Notes: a model not told the origin generated them from the sequence alone. A stretch of 64,000 nucleotides of DNA from Catonia carolina (GCA_035578175.1 JAQMRL010000005.1:56029722-56093721); one strand, 5' to 3'. Shown: positions 10,330 through 22,155, counted from the first letter of the stretch. Made by a program: numbers and translations.

Positions 10330-11290
10330 ACCTCTGTTGCCATTTTTTTTATAAAAAAATTTTAAAACTAGAAAAATGTAATGCCATCAGAAAAAGCTGT
10401 AATTCTACCACAGAAGGGTTTAAATATGAAGCTTGATTTTCTGCTCTGGAACCAGGAAGTGAAAAGCAAATTAATTTTTCATTGGTTTGGTGCAGAAAAA
10501 TCAACAATATCGGTATTGATTTTCGATTGGTTAAAAATGTACTTCCGGTTAAATCATATATTATGAAAGGGATCAAGAAATTTCTGCGACACCCGGTAAC
10601 GAAGGCAATATTATTTATGATAAAGCTGTTGTGTAGTATAGAGAATATGGGGGTCATCACCCTTATTCTTTTGCTAGCACAGTATACTAGTCCATCTGTA
10701 GATAGAGGAACTCCTTGCAGCTTCCATAATCTCTCTTTACTATGTCTTTACCGTCTGCTTTCACTCGGGTTTATTTTTTAACTCTCACTCGCTCGGTTAC
10801 TTACAGAAGGTAGTAGCGACTACTTCTTAGTCACATTCTTCCATCTGTTTCTTGTAGATCCACTTGTTCTCTTAAGAACAGTAATTGCCTAAGGTCATCA
10901 CCACACCTTATATTACTTTTCAGTTTCACCGAGCATTTCTGTATTATCTTACTAAAAATAACATCTTATGTGAATTGGTTTTCTTAAACGAATATTATGT
11001 TAAACCGGAAATTAATGAAATTACTGAACATTTGTAGCTTACTCACTTTCAATAAATTATCTGTACAATTAACAATAATAATGATGAACAAAATTCATGG
11101 TCATAGAACCACTTTGCATAAATAAAATCAAAATAAATAACAATTTTATTGAAATAGTAGCAAGCACTGGGCATAAACATAAACCATAGCTTAAATGAAA
11201 AAAGGCGTGGAAATATACGAGTAGAAAAACCAAACTTTCCAAAGGACAGGAAATCACAAAAATACGTATAATACAAAATACCTCTCTTTT
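10330..11290. other. No supported gene
   Basis: Overlapping short frames occur on both strands (about 10349-10781 and 11049-11293), but none shows a domain, splice logic or codon pattern to support a gene. Confidence 0.5.
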
Positions 11291-11294
11291 CACA

Positions 11295-11644
11295 CAGAGT
11301 TAAAACATGACAAAACTACACTTAGCTCTCAAGCACTATACAATGAAACAATCTTCAACTTCAGTGGCCGAGGAAAAGCTGAAGACATCACAAAAATAGA
11401 GAGAAGAATCTTAAGTACTTGTATCAATAAAAAAAAATTGATAGGCAACATAGACTGCTAACGAACAAGCAGATCTACAAGGAAATAGAACCCATCACAG
11501 ATGCGATATCTTTCTTTGAACGAAAGAATATTTTTCTTTGAACGTATACTCAGAACACTAGAAATAGAATGGCAAGGAAGTATGAATGGATAGTGGAAAA
11601 ACTATTAATCTAAAAACTTAAATATCGAGTTGATAAAAGGAATT
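11295..11644 (+). mobile_element. Degenerate LINE RT fragment, left half
   Basis: Translation in shifting frames gives 'KIERRILSTCINKK' and 'TNKQIYKEIEPI', matching the IERRILRxI...N.ELYxxI block, and then a duplicated FFER block before the interruption. It parallels the region just before and within 2-424. Repeat D interrupts it at about 11645-12052; the rest resumes at 12053. Confidence 0.55.
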
Positions 11645-12052
11645 AGTGCCCATAACAGGCAGGTGGAGTGTTAAACTAATTGCACTCTATCTGTTGGTTC
11701 CAGGGCTAAAAAAAAATAGTTCTGTTTCTTATCACATAGTCAGCCAATTATATGACCGAACTATTTAAGAACAGAAGAGGTAAAGGTGTAAACGACACTA
11801 GTCAGAGTTATCTCCTCTGAGAGTCATGAATTTCACTATACAGCCAGACCCAGTGGTGAATGAAGTGAAGGTGTCATTTGCAGGGTGGAACGTGGGTGCT
11901 TTTCGGAAGGCTTGGCATGCTGAGAAGCATACTCTTTCAACTCAGTGAGGGAGGCAATAGTAAACCACCTTACTCCTCGTTTTTACTAAGTAGCTAAAAC
12001 CTCTAGAGGTTCAAACCAGCTTTTCGGCTTTTGACCTAAACAACAACAAAAA
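11645..12052 (+). mobile_element. Repeat D, copy 3, nested in a LINE
   Basis: Full-length copy from AACAGGCAGGTGGAGTG to GACCTAAACAACAAC. Near-matching flanks AAAAGGAATTA (left) and AAAAAGAATCA (right) look like an ~11-bp target duplication with two changes. It splits a LINE fragment, so it is the younger of the two. Confidence 0.75.
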
Positions 12053-12240
12053 GAATCAAAGAAGATTTAACAAAACTTGAACAAACACTGAAAGACTTAC
12101 AAGAAAAATCCTTAAAATACAAGCAAGTAATTAACTACATGGTAAAACAAAAAAACTACCGACTAAGGTTTATTCAGATGAGGAAAGACAGAGAAGATCT
12201 GAAAGAATTAAATAATACTAGAAACAGAAATTAGAGAAAA
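12053..12240 (+). mobile_element. Degenerate LINE RT fragment, right half
   Basis: Continues the LINE after repeat D: 'RIKEDLTKLEQTLKDLQ' and 'KSLKYKQVINYM', which parallel 'KELGIIKQDLLTKSAKYNQLV' in 2-424. Confidence 0.55.
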
Positions 12241-12449
12241 TCCAGAAGAAAGTAAAGATAACCCAAAACTGACTAAAGTTATCTAATGTCATAGAAGCAA
12301 AAAAAAAAAAAAACCAGAACAAAAGACAATGAACATGGTTTTATCAATAAATAATAGCCTACCTAAATTTAAAATCTCATCATGAACTATTTCTCTGAAA
12401 ATTACCCAATTTAATGATATTTAACTGATTTTAATGTGTGAAAGAAATA

Positions 12450-12760
12450 TTAAATTCTTTTTGTCTTTATTTTTTGGAACGGTACTGAGCACAGAGCGGT
12501 ACAATTCCCGTATCTAATAATTAAAGTCTTTTTGTCTTTAATTTTTATTACGGTACTGTTTATTGGCTGCATGATTTCCGTATATGATATTTAAAGGGCT
12601 GTGGAGAATTTTAAGTAGAAAAGGTACTCAGTGGTACATTCTTTGTTTATAACTACGGGTGTTGACCGTTATTCAGACCAAGAGGTCTCTACTGTATTTT
12701 CGCTTTAGACGTCGCACATTTATTAAACGGGTGTTAAATAAATAACATTATATGGAAGAA
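12450..12760. repeat. Tandem ~75-bp units plus direct repeat
   Basis: Two adjacent units start TTCTTTTTGTCTTTA and TCTTTTTGTCTTTAAT and each contains ACGGTACTG and a TTCCCGTAT/TTTCCGTAT end. A further related unit lies at 57240-57325. The following ~140 bp (GTACTCAGTGGTACATTCTT onward) has a diverged direct copy at 13115-13250. Confidence 0.5.
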
Positions 12761-12774
12761 TTTTTAAAATTTCC

Positions 12775-13110
12775 TGAACGGGGCGAGTGACCAACGCCGA
12801 AGTTCTGCGAAGGATGGGAAAGGTTCTGTAAGTTTTGATAACTATCAAAGCACATAAACTGCAGTACTTTGGTCATATTAAGAGGAATGAAGCCAGATAT
12901 GCCTTGCTTCAGTGTATTTTCCAGTGGAAGATCTTTAGGATTGCGGAAGAAGAAGGATATCGTGGTTAAAAATTCTTAGGACGTGGTTAAATAAAACCTC
13001 CTCACAACTCTTTCGTATTGCTGTTAACTAAGTGAGAATTTCCATGATGATCGGCAATATTCGTAACGGATAGACACCATAAGAAGAAGAAGAAGAAGAA
13101 CGGGTTTGTT
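12775..13110 (+). mobile_element. LINE RT C-terminal fragment with GAA tail
   Basis: Degenerate frames read 'RVTNAEVLRRMGK', 'KLQYFGHIKRNEARYALLQ', 'KFLRTWLNKTSSQLFRIAVN' and 'MMIGNIRNG', the C-terminal order of an insect LINE reverse transcriptase. It is followed by a (GAA)n tail at about 13082-13100. Internal stops make it non-functional. Confidence 0.7.
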
Positions 13111-13611
13111 AAACTTTACTACCAGAAGAAGTACCCTGTGGTACATTCTTCGGTTAGGACTGTGGCTGTTATCCATTATTTGAAACAACGTGGTCCCTGC
13201 TCCACTTTTTCTTTGGACGTCACGTCGTATGGTTGGGTGTTTTCTTGTAGCTAATTCAAGATGTTAGTTAGTTAGGATCGTTATCTAGTTGACTGTAAAA
13301 TTAACTGTAGAAAGACGCGGTTAGTTTTTATACTCTCAGAAGTTTGAAATAGTCGTCGAGGGTTTTATTGCTAACCTAAAAAAGAACGTGAAAAGCAAAT
13401 TTTAACAGACAAAAAAACACTAATTAACTTATAAATTTACAGAAACTAATTGTAAAATAATTTTGTTTATAAATTGCCCCATATAAAGACATCATTATTT
13501 TTAAATTTCAGGTACTACATATAATGATTAATACACGTAATATGATCAATATATGTCAAATTAATTAGGAACTAATGGAAATTAAAAATACTTTTTTTCA
13601 ATTTTGAAAGG

Positions 13612-13690
13612 TTGATCCTAGCCAGAATCGAATCTGGAACCTTCCGCTCCATAGTCTGGCGCGCAACCACTAAGCCACGAGGTGGTATTA
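13612..13690 (-). mobile_element. tRNA-derived SINE head, family B-like
   Basis: The minus strand reads ACCTCGTGGCTTAGTGGTTG (A-box region) and then TTCCAGATTCGATTCTGG (B box and T arm). It resembles family B but is isolated and lacks a recognisable tail. Not a complete tRNA. Confidence 0.5.
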
Positions 13691-13699
13691 AAGTATTAA

Positions 13700-14740
13700 T
13701 TTTTCTGATACCTGACAGAATGACTTATCACAATTTTAATTTTTAAAAGAATTGTTTATTAAAGAAACATTTTGAGCAAAATCATTTGTGTATCTTTTGA
13801 TGATAAAATTAAAACAGATCAATGGTTCAGATTTTAAAAAAAGAATGAAAATATGTGGTTAAATTGTAAAATATTATAATACTTTGCACAAGAAAATATG
13901 ATTAACGATTTAAGGCGTTTAAATAAAATCAAAAGACGAAATTTTGATTAATTATGGTACAGGAAACTTAACAATTGATTTAGTTTTAACTTTTTTGGTT
14001 TTTCTGTTGACAGTTATTAATGTTTCAATGAAAAAATGGTAATCTTACTATTTAAAAAAGAAAATTTTTTTTCTGTATATACGTATGTATCTTACATAAT
14101 TTTCTGTATTTATATTAATAATTATAATCCTATATCTTTTTTATAATTTATGTAACATAAAAGATGTTCCAGTAATCGAATCATACATTTTTCAATTACA
14201 TAAAATTTAATTCACTTGTTTGTATCATATACCGCGCCGTATTCAAAAATTTAGTTTCTAAAATGTAATTTCAGTTATTATTTCGAAGGATATTCACTTA
14301 TTCACATGTTACATGCAATGAATGTACGTGATCATTTATATTACCTATAGAATCTTGTAAAAGATAACCGATGTATGTTTAATACAGGGTGATTAAAAAA
14401 TTGTAGTTTACTCTTATAAAAATAAACCTTGTTACTTTTAGGATAAATATAACTAAATCTTTAGTTTGATATTAGAAAAAATTGAGTATTTAATCCCGTT
14501 TTTTTTCTTCACAAGCAGACAGAATTAAAGTAAAGTTAAAAAAGATATTTTTGTAGGTATATCATTCACTTTTAAAAGATGTTGTTCAAAACTGAAACTG
14601 ATTCACATTTAGGACTTTCACGATCAATAAAAACAGATTACCAAATTAAAAATTAATTAAATTTTTCAAATATAAATGTTGCATTGTTACTAATGACCTT
14701 GCCATTTGACAAAAAAATCAACTCCCTTACAGAAAAATAC
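13700..14740. other. Gene-free AT-rich DNA
   Basis: No coding signal or shared repeat was found. Confidence 0.5.
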
Positions 14741-14759
14741 AACATGGATAGTAGCGCCC

Positions 14760-15305
14760 ACCCCCCGCATTACCAGCGCTTTTTTCAAAATTTTAAAACT
14801 TCTACCACAACATTGGCCAATCAATTTTTAATGTTATTACAAATTTTTACTAAGTTTTTTTACACTGAATAAAACGATAGTTTGCCCGTGCCGAACGATC
14901 GAGCGGTTACCGAGATAGCAAGGGTTCAGAATATTGTTAATGAATCAAAATTTAAATAACGTATGATTTTGAAATATCGTACACGCTGTAGGAATATAAT
15001 TGTCTATGTTGTGTTAAAATTTCGAACTTTTCGGTCGAAAAATTATCGAGTTACACGCCTCTAAACACATGAAATTTGTTGCGGTAGCAAACAACCGGGT
15101 ATTTTTGTCTTCCAACCTCGATATGGAAATTTTTAAACAACAATAAAAATGTAGAACTATTAAGGGCCAATGCAAAATAAAATGAGCTAACTTTCAAAGT
15201 CAATTATGTTAAAATCCGACTCATAGTTTTGAAGATTCAAGGGTTCAAACTCGGGTGTCTATTATTATGAAACCGATAGTAGTATTATATATTTTAATAT
15301 CATAC
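14760..15305 (+). mobile_element. Foldback element, one-armed copy
   Basis: Matches the centre and right arm of the foldback element at 19786-20612. Shared landmarks are CACAACATTGGCCA, CCGAACGATCGAGCGGTTAC, TTCGGTCGAAAAATTATCGAG, and the arm end GGGTGTCTATTATTATGAAA-CCGATAG. The left arm is absent here. Confidence 0.65.
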
Positions 15306-15890
15306 TAGTTTTCTGAATACCGTGTTGTCGTTTATAGATATCGTGTAACGTATCTCATACATACAAACTCTTTGTGGTCAGTACTCAATCTTTGGAACGC
15401 ATCATAAACTATTACGAAATCACTTTACGTGGATTATCTTTTATTATTAGTTTCTGTTTTTATCATTTCTATGATCTTATATTTTGATTTAATGATTATT
15501 TTATTTAAGTTTTTGGTACAGGGTCATAAATGTAGGCCTAAAATTTTAAAATATCCAAATTAATAAGATATGTTTATTTAATAATCAGATACTGTATTTA
15601 TCTTCAATTTAAACTTTTAATAATCTTTAATTTTTACTTCTCTACTTAATGAATTTAATACACAATACTTATATAAATTACCAATTACATTTCGATCTAT
15701 TCATTTTCTTTGATCATAAGTAACTAATGAGAGAAAAACCAGAAAATCTAAAAAAAGTCAAATATTCATCGGACTTTGACTTTTTGATATTTACAGAAAA
15801 AAATAAAATAACATTTACTTTAAATCTTGATCATAAAATCAACAAGGGAAGACTAAAAACATTATTGCGTTCAAACTTTGAATATTGTTG
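15306..15890. other. Gene-free AT-rich DNA
   Basis: No coding region, RNA gene or shared repeat recognised. Confidence 0.5.
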
Positions 15891-15894
15891 AACT

Positions 15895-16010
15895 GTTGTG
15901 TTGTTATTTAGGTCATTAGCCGAAAGGCTGGTTTGAACCTATTGAGGCTTTACTAAGTAAGAAGAAGTGAAGTGGTTTGCCATTGCTTTCCTTAATGAGT
16001 GGAAACGTAT
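15895..16010 (-). mobile_element. Repeat D, copy 4, part 1 (split by LTR)
   Basis: The 3' part of a minus-strand repeat D: ATTAGCCGAAAGGCTGGTTT through CTTAATGAGTGGAAACGTAT. It stops abruptly at the LTR and resumes at 16685. Confidence 0.75.
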
Positions 16011-16684
16011 TGTGACAATATCTGAAAGGAAAGAGTGTTCGAGAATTCTCGAGAAGGACCGATATTTAAAAGGTGTTAATGTAAATAATAATAGTTAGTA
16101 GTAAATAATAAATAGGATTTCTATGAAATAGAATTACTACGCATAAATGGTTAAGTACAGTATAGGTCAGCCTATTGTTAAACGGCTACCTAAAGGAGTC
16201 GGGTATCTATTTAGATAATCGGCTCTTTTTGTAACTATTCTATTCAGTTATAATGAGTTGTTTACGTTTTGTAAAAACTTGTATTTTTATTATTATATTG
16301 AAAATCTATGTCCTTCTCGTGACTTTCATAGATTCACCTACTTAAGTGCAGCCGATTTATTTAGTTTTAGTCTTTGATATGTGTTCGACGAGTGCTTAAG
16401 TTCCATTTGAAGATGGTCAACGTGCACTGTGTATTGTCTAACGCTTATGAGGTATCGTCTGTAAGTAGGATTTAGTTTATTTAAAATTACCAATTTATTG
16501 TAATCAGTTTGTAATTTATTGTAAGTTAATTGTAGTAATACTGTAATTCATTCATAGATTTAAGTAACATCATTAATTGTAATTTAAAGTGTTTAATAAA
16601 TATATGTTAGTGATTTTAAACGATAGTTTCTTATTTATTTAATTTATCCAGATCCCCATACGGATCTTAGAGATAAGTGCCACA
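16011..16684. mobile_element. Solo LTR, family 1, copy 2, nested in repeat D
   Basis: A 674-bp block from TGTGACAATATC to AAGTGCCACA. It is flanked by GTAT at 16007-16010 and 16685-16688. Other repeat D copies carry GGAAAAGTATGCTTATCAG here, so the empty site is known and the 4-bp duplication can be read directly. It is the same family as 1554-2260 but moderately diverged. No internal sequence remains. Confidence 0.85.
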
Positions 16685-16955
16685 GTATGCTTATCAGCAT
16701 ACTAGGCTCTCTGAAAAACATCTATTTTCCACCCTGCAAATGATATCTTCACTTCAATCACCACAGGATCTAGCTGGATATAATGAAATTTATTACTCTC
16801 AGAGAAGATTACTAACTAGTGTCTTTTACACCTTTACCTCTTTTGTTCTTAAATGCTTCAGTCATATAATTGGCTGGCCATGTAATAAGAAACAAAACTA
16901 TTTTTTGTAGCCCTGGATCTAGCAGATCGAATATAAATAATTTAACCACCTGACT
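16685..16955 (-). mobile_element. Repeat D, copy 4, part 2
   Basis: Resumes with GTATGCTTATCAGCATAC and continues through CCACAGGATCTAG, AGAGAAGATTACTAAC and GGCTGGCCATGTAATAAG to the 5' end near AATTTAACCACC. Confidence 0.75.
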
Positions 16956-17829
16956 TTTTTGGGAAAATTCTTATGGACCAGTGTATTTTGGCATATTTCT
17001 GATCAGTTTTCACTGGAACAATTCAAAAATTTTAATATTTTAGTTTGCAACAGTACCTGAAAGTTAAGTTTTATTATGTCCAAGAGGATTGATCACTGAT
17101 CTGTACAGGTTTTTTATCTTGACAAGAGAAATTTTACAAGATATATTTTATGAAAATTTAATTCTTGATTGATTTCTTTTGGTAGGTATAAATACTCTTC
17201 CTATTTTAAAATGGCGTTAACTTATTTATTTGTTGTTATTTTAACAATGTTTGTGTGAGTATTTGTGTATAAGTGTGATACGCACGCAATATTCTAAATT
17301 ATATTAATTTATTATAGCAGTTAACAAAAAGAAAGGAATTAAATTTCCAGCAAACCGTAACTGTTGTTTTTTATCCACTTATAAATGATGAATTACTTTC
17401 CCTATAAAAATGTTTGAGGAGAACTAACATCCACCTCTCTCTTTTCCCCTTTATCATTCCCTCTTCCTCTTTCTCCAATCTCTCATTCAATTCAGATTCT
17501 TCTGCTCTTACTGAAGATATATCTCTATCATACCCTTTAATCTGTTTATTACTAATGTCTACACAGTTAAAAGAAGTAACAGGCAGCCAATTTTAACAAA
17601 TAACTTTCTTTTAACATTTTGTTCTTTTATTCCAACAGCTGCTTATCCTAAAACTGAATATCCTAATGTAAATTATCATTTATTAAATTCGTTACATTTC
17701 TATTTTATTTCTACTGAGTTATTTTACTTGATTTTTTTATCAGAGGATTATCAGTATTTATAGTTATTAGATTTATTTTTAATCTTGTTACTTTTATTAA
17801 TTAATAAAGTTATGTTAGAGTAGATGTTA

Positions 17830-18140
17830 CAGTAAATTGCAGGCATCTGAAATGAAATTTTTTCGACATACATATGGGTGTAGTAGAGAAGATCGTTACA
17901 GGAATACCGAGATAAGGAAAGAACTCAACATCTTCTCTATAAACAGCAAGGTATCCCAGAACAGAATGCAGTGGTTAGAGCATGTAAACAGAATGCGGGA
18001 GGAAAGGATACCTAAGCAGACACTGGGCTATAACCCGGAGGGCAGGAGAGAACGAGGACGCCCGAGCAAGAGATGGACAGATTTGAGAGGTTCGGAACAG
18101 GCAGAGATGCCTAATCTTTGAAAGGCAGAAGAAGAAGAAA
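17830..18140 (+). mobile_element. LINE RT C-terminal fragment
   Basis: An open frame of ~95 codons contains 'ASEMKFFRHTYGCSREDRYRN', 'NRMQWLEHVNRMREERIPK' and 'GRRERGRPSKRW'. These are the standard [AE]MKFLR..G.TR.D..RN, R..W.xHx.RM and GRR.RGRP..RW blocks at the C-terminus of insect LINE reverse transcriptases. It ends in a GAA-rich tail (18126-18140). There is no upstream RT core, so it is 5'-truncated. The frame is intact. Confidence 0.75.
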
Positions 18141-18279
18141 AAGTTACGTTAAAGTGTGGTTTATTAGTATTAATAAATTTCATTTAAAAATATAACAATT
18201 TGACGATAATAGACTTCAAGGAAATCCCAAACCGCTGTGAACTCATGGGTTTTAATTCTTCGGATGAGCAAATCTCATA

Positions 18280-18925
18280 CTAAGTGCATTCAGGCCACCC
18301 TAAACAAAATGATTTGTACAAAAAATGGAGACCTAGATGAAATAATAAAATTAGGGTATGGCAAAGAGTTAGTTCTAAGGGCATTGAAGTAGGGAAAGAT
18401 AACTACTTCAATACGCTATTATTTGCAGCCGATTAGGTTAAAAAAGTCTGAAGATGATTTGCAGAAAGGGGTTTATAATCCGAGTACAACATTTCAAGAG
18501 TATAACCTTGATTATATCCGGTGCAAAGACAAGATTGATGGCTTTCTGGGGGTAAAATCCTGTATGAACCAAAATAGTTATCAATGGATGCCTGACAGAG
18601 CAAGTAGAGCATTTTTAATACCTGTGATGTGATTTAACAGATAGAATGCATATGATAGAAATGCAGACATTATCGATAAACTAAATCATTTTCGAAATAT
18701 ATGTGGGACAATAGCGCAGTCATTGGGTAAAAATTCGGAAAGAAACCCAGTTGAAGTTTTACAAGGCTTTGAATGTTCCAGTATTGCTGTAAGGTAGTGA
18801 GTCGTGGGTAGCCTACTTGGAAGGAACGATGAACGTCAGGCAGCGCAAATGCGGTTCATGAGAAGATTTCAAAGGTATAGTTTGATGGGCCACGTTAAGA
18901 ATGAGGAAATCCGAGCCGAATAATT
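18280..18925 (+). mobile_element. Degenerate LINE RT core fragment
   Basis: Frames read 'NYFNTLLFAAD' (the RT FADD-type active-site region, here FAAD), 'KKSEDDLQKGVYN', 'ICGTIAQSLG', 'KFYKALNVP' and 'MRFMRRFQRYSLMG', in RT order. Frameshifts and stops separate the blocks, so this is a pseudogene. It ends where the homologous region of 17830-18140 would begin, but on the far side, so the two are separate insertions or rearranged parts of one LINE. Confidence 0.65.
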
Positions 18926-19622
18926 TATTTATTAGTAGTACAATAGTTTTGTTTCTATTTTCGAAATAAAATTTAAGAAGTGTAGCACTAATATAGCCAT
19001 CACATCAAATATATTTCAAATTCAGATTATATTAGTATGTACCTCAGTTAATCCTAAAATGTTTGGTGAAATTTTGTACATTCCAGGTTGCTCAATAGCA
19101 GAAATTAAATAAATAATAATATGTTCGAATAACCTGGGAAAATAAAGGAAAACCATTGGTAAATGTGGACTATCAGGCGTAAAAAATTCAGTGAATCTAT
19201 TAATTGATTTAAAAACAAACAACAATGAATATTAAAAATTTAAGCGAAATATCACCAAATGAATAAAAATTTATTTTTGAATATGAACGCTAATTATATT
19301 AAAATAATAAGAACATTTTGGGAACTATTCCTGTTTCAGTAATTCCAGAACCATTGAATATATTGAAAAAAGGCTAATAAAATCATTAGGATGACATATT
19401 GAATGAGAAAATCATTATAGTGGTTATCTTTATATTGATAAAAAAGTCTGCCATATTTTGTATTAATATATTATTGTTTAATGACACAAATTTATTCTGA
19501 AATTGCGTTTCAGATACGGTAATAAAAATTTAGTGTAACTTTCTTTATATTTGTTTTATTTTCTCAAAAATATGATCGGTGAATATTTTCTTCAATTTTC
19601 CCTCTCTATTAATTAAATTTTC

Positions 19623-19785
19623 CCATAACAGGCAGGTGGAGAGGATTATTACACTCGATCTGCTAGTTCCAGGGCTACGAAAAATAGTTATTTTTATCAC
19701 ATGGTCAGCCAATAATTATATCATTATTGGCTGACCATGACTGAAGAATTTAAGAACAGAAGAGGTAGAGGTATAAATTACACTA
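19623..19785 (+). mobile_element. Repeat D, copy 5, part 1 (split by foldback)
   Basis: Begins CCCATAACAGGCAGGTGGAG and continues to AGGTATAAATTACACTA, where the foldback element begins. It contains an extra perfect inverted duplication at 19700-19739. Confidence 0.75.
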
Positions 19786-20612
19786 CTATCGGTTTCATAA
19801 TCATAGACACCTGAGTTTGAGCCCTTGCATCTCCAAAACTATGGTCGGATTTCAACTTATTTTACATCAAAATTTAGCTCATTTTATTCTGTGTTGATCC
19901 ATAATAAACGTTTATTTTTAATGTTGTTTAAAAATTGCTATATCAAGGTTGGAAGACAAAAAGACCCGGTTTTTTGCTACCGCAACAAATTTCATGCGTT
20001 TAGAGACGTGTAACTCGATAATTATTTGACCGAAAAGTTTGAAATTTTAACACAACCTAGACAATTATATTCTTACAGCGTGTAAGAACCCCCCCCCCGC
20101 ATTAGCCTGTGTATTTTAAAATTTTAAAAATTCTACCACAACATTGGCCAGTCAATATTTCATATCATTAACATATTTGTACTAAGTGTTTTTACGCTGA
20201 ATAAACGATAGTTTGCTCGCGCCGAACGATCGAGCGGTTACCGAGATAGCAAGGGTTCAGAATATTGTTAATAAATCAAAATTTAAATAACGTACCAATT
20301 TGAAATTTCGTACACGCTGTAAGAATATAGTTGTTTACGTTCTGTTAAAATTTCAAACTTTTCGGCTACATAATTATCGAGTTACACGTCTCTAAACGCA
20401 TGAAATTTGTTTGCGGTAGCAAAAATACTGGGTCTTTTTTTTCTTTCAATCTCGATATGGCAATGTTTAAAGAAGATTAAAAATATAAAATTATTATGCG
20501 TCAACGCAGAATAAAATGAGCTAAATTTTGATGTAAAGTGTGTTAAAATCCGACTCATAATTTTGGAGATGTAAGGGTTCAAACTCGGGTGTCTATTATT
20601 ATAAACCGATAG
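19786..20612. mobile_element. Foldback element with ~300-bp inverted arms
   Basis: The left arm (19786-20084) and right arm (20311-20612) are inverted copies, starting CTATCGGTTTCATAATCATA and ending TATTATTATAAACCGATAG, around a ~226-bp centre. It sits inside repeat D between ACACTA and GTCAGAG, leaving an extra CA on the right; the target duplication is therefore short or altered. The short frames in both arms (19825-20013, 20382-20582) are translations of the same repeat and not genes. A one-armed relative lies at 14760-15305. Confidence 0.8.
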
Positions 20613-20850
20613 CAGTCAGAGTTATCTCCTCTGAAACTAATGAATTTAATTATACAGCCAGACCCTGTGGTGAAGTGAAGGTGTCATTTGCAGGGTGGAA
20701 AGTAGAAGCTTTTTAGAGGGCCTAACATGCTGATTAGTATACTTTTCTACTAAGTGAAAAAGAAAGGGTAAACTACCTCATTCCTCATTTTACTTAGTAA
20801 AACCTCTAGAGGTTCAAATCAGCCTTTCGGCTGATGACCTTTGACCAATA
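20613..20850 (+). mobile_element. Repeat D, copy 5, part 2
   Basis: Resumes with GTCAGAGTTATCTCCTCTGA and runs to CCTTTCGGCTGATGACC. Confidence 0.75.
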
Positions 20851-21375
20851 ACAACATTAATTACATAAAGTTGAAATAAAAATTAATGATCAGGTTGTAA
20901 TGTAGTAGTAAGCGTTAAGAAGAAAGACAACATAGTAAAAAAATGACAAACTCCATTAAAATATGAAATAATTTTTGAATTTTGTCCAAATTGTAAAAGT
21001 ATCATCTACAGAATAAATTATTAGTGATGCGAAATTTATATAATCGAATCAGATTTAAAATGCGTGACTTCCTGATAAGTTGGAAATAAAATCTTGAACT
21101 CGTTTTTGTAATAAGAAAATATAAACATTATATAATAAAAAAGGACATTGAAATCTATCAAATAAATTTTGAACCTCTTTAAAAACCTCAGATAGTTCAT
21201 TCAACTTATAATATAAAGAAAAAAGTTAATTCAGAGAATACGTGCACGGTTAAATTACCCAAAATTGCCTACCGAGATAATTATTAAAGTATAATTTAAG
21301 AAATAAAAAAAGGATTTAAAAAAATAAAATAAAATGAATACATAATGGACGGGCAAAGAAAGATTGTTCATAAAG

Positions 21376-21376
21376 G

Positions 21377-21414
<38 letters not shown>
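21376..21414. repeat. (TAA)n microsatellite
   Basis: About thirteen TAA units. Confidence 0.9.
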
Positions 21415-21415
<1 letters not shown>

Positions 21416-21419
21416 GCAA

Positions 21420-22001
21420 CAAAAGAAAGAAAAATGTTTTATCTTGATCATTCACCTTAGTTTTTCTTTCTTTTTATAAAAATTTACTTCTTTATACTTA
21501 GTAACAGCCAAATTTATTTTGTTCGTATTTTATTTAAACTTGACAAAAATGCATTATAAAAGCACTTAATAAATTACCATGTAATCACCCGTGAAAAGAA
21601 TGACGAGCAATGAGAGTTAAATTGTAAAAAATATAAATAGAAAAGAAAAACCGGGAAGAGTGTTATAATGACTCAGGAATAAAGGGAACGATTACTGGTT
21701 GGTTTATTGTAACCAACAAGAACAAAAAATAATAAAAAAATATAGACGGAAATATTTTTCCAGCACCGATTAAATAAAATACGTTTAATAATAATAAAAA
21801 CATTATCAATTATCTTTTTCTAGCTTACAATATTGTTGGAGCCTAAATGGACAGAAAATTGGAAACGTAACAGAATTTTTTCACTCAGGAAGAGGAATTT
21901 TAAAGGATGAGAGATACAGGAAAGGTACAACCAGGAAAGAACCTTTTCATCCAGTAACATTTGCCTAGGTGTTCCAAGAAGGTGTCTGATGGGATCTGAC
22001 A
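21420..22001. other. Gene-free AT-rich DNA
   Basis: No coding signal recognised; the minus-strand frame at 21820-22119 runs into element H and is spurious. Confidence 0.5.
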
Positions 22002-22155
22002 CACACGCACACACACACAGACCAATCGCTAAAAACATGTTTTTGGGTTCAGAGGGTCTGAAAACCAAAACGTGTATATTCGGTGAAAACTCAATTTTGT
22101 AAAATCGACATAACAACAATACTTTCCTTCCTAATTCATACAGGCAAGAGAAAGT
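22002..22155 (-). mobile_element. Element H, 5'-end fragment
   Basis: Contains a short CA run, GACCAATCGCTAAAAACATG, GGGTTCAGAGGGTCTGAAAA and the end motif CAGGCAAGAGAAAGT. This is the ACTTTCTCTTGCC end of element H in minus orientation. Confidence 0.75.

Noticed and set aside
10349..10781. Overlapping open frames on both strands
   Set aside because: No domain, and antisense frames of similar length in AT-rich DNA are expected by chance.
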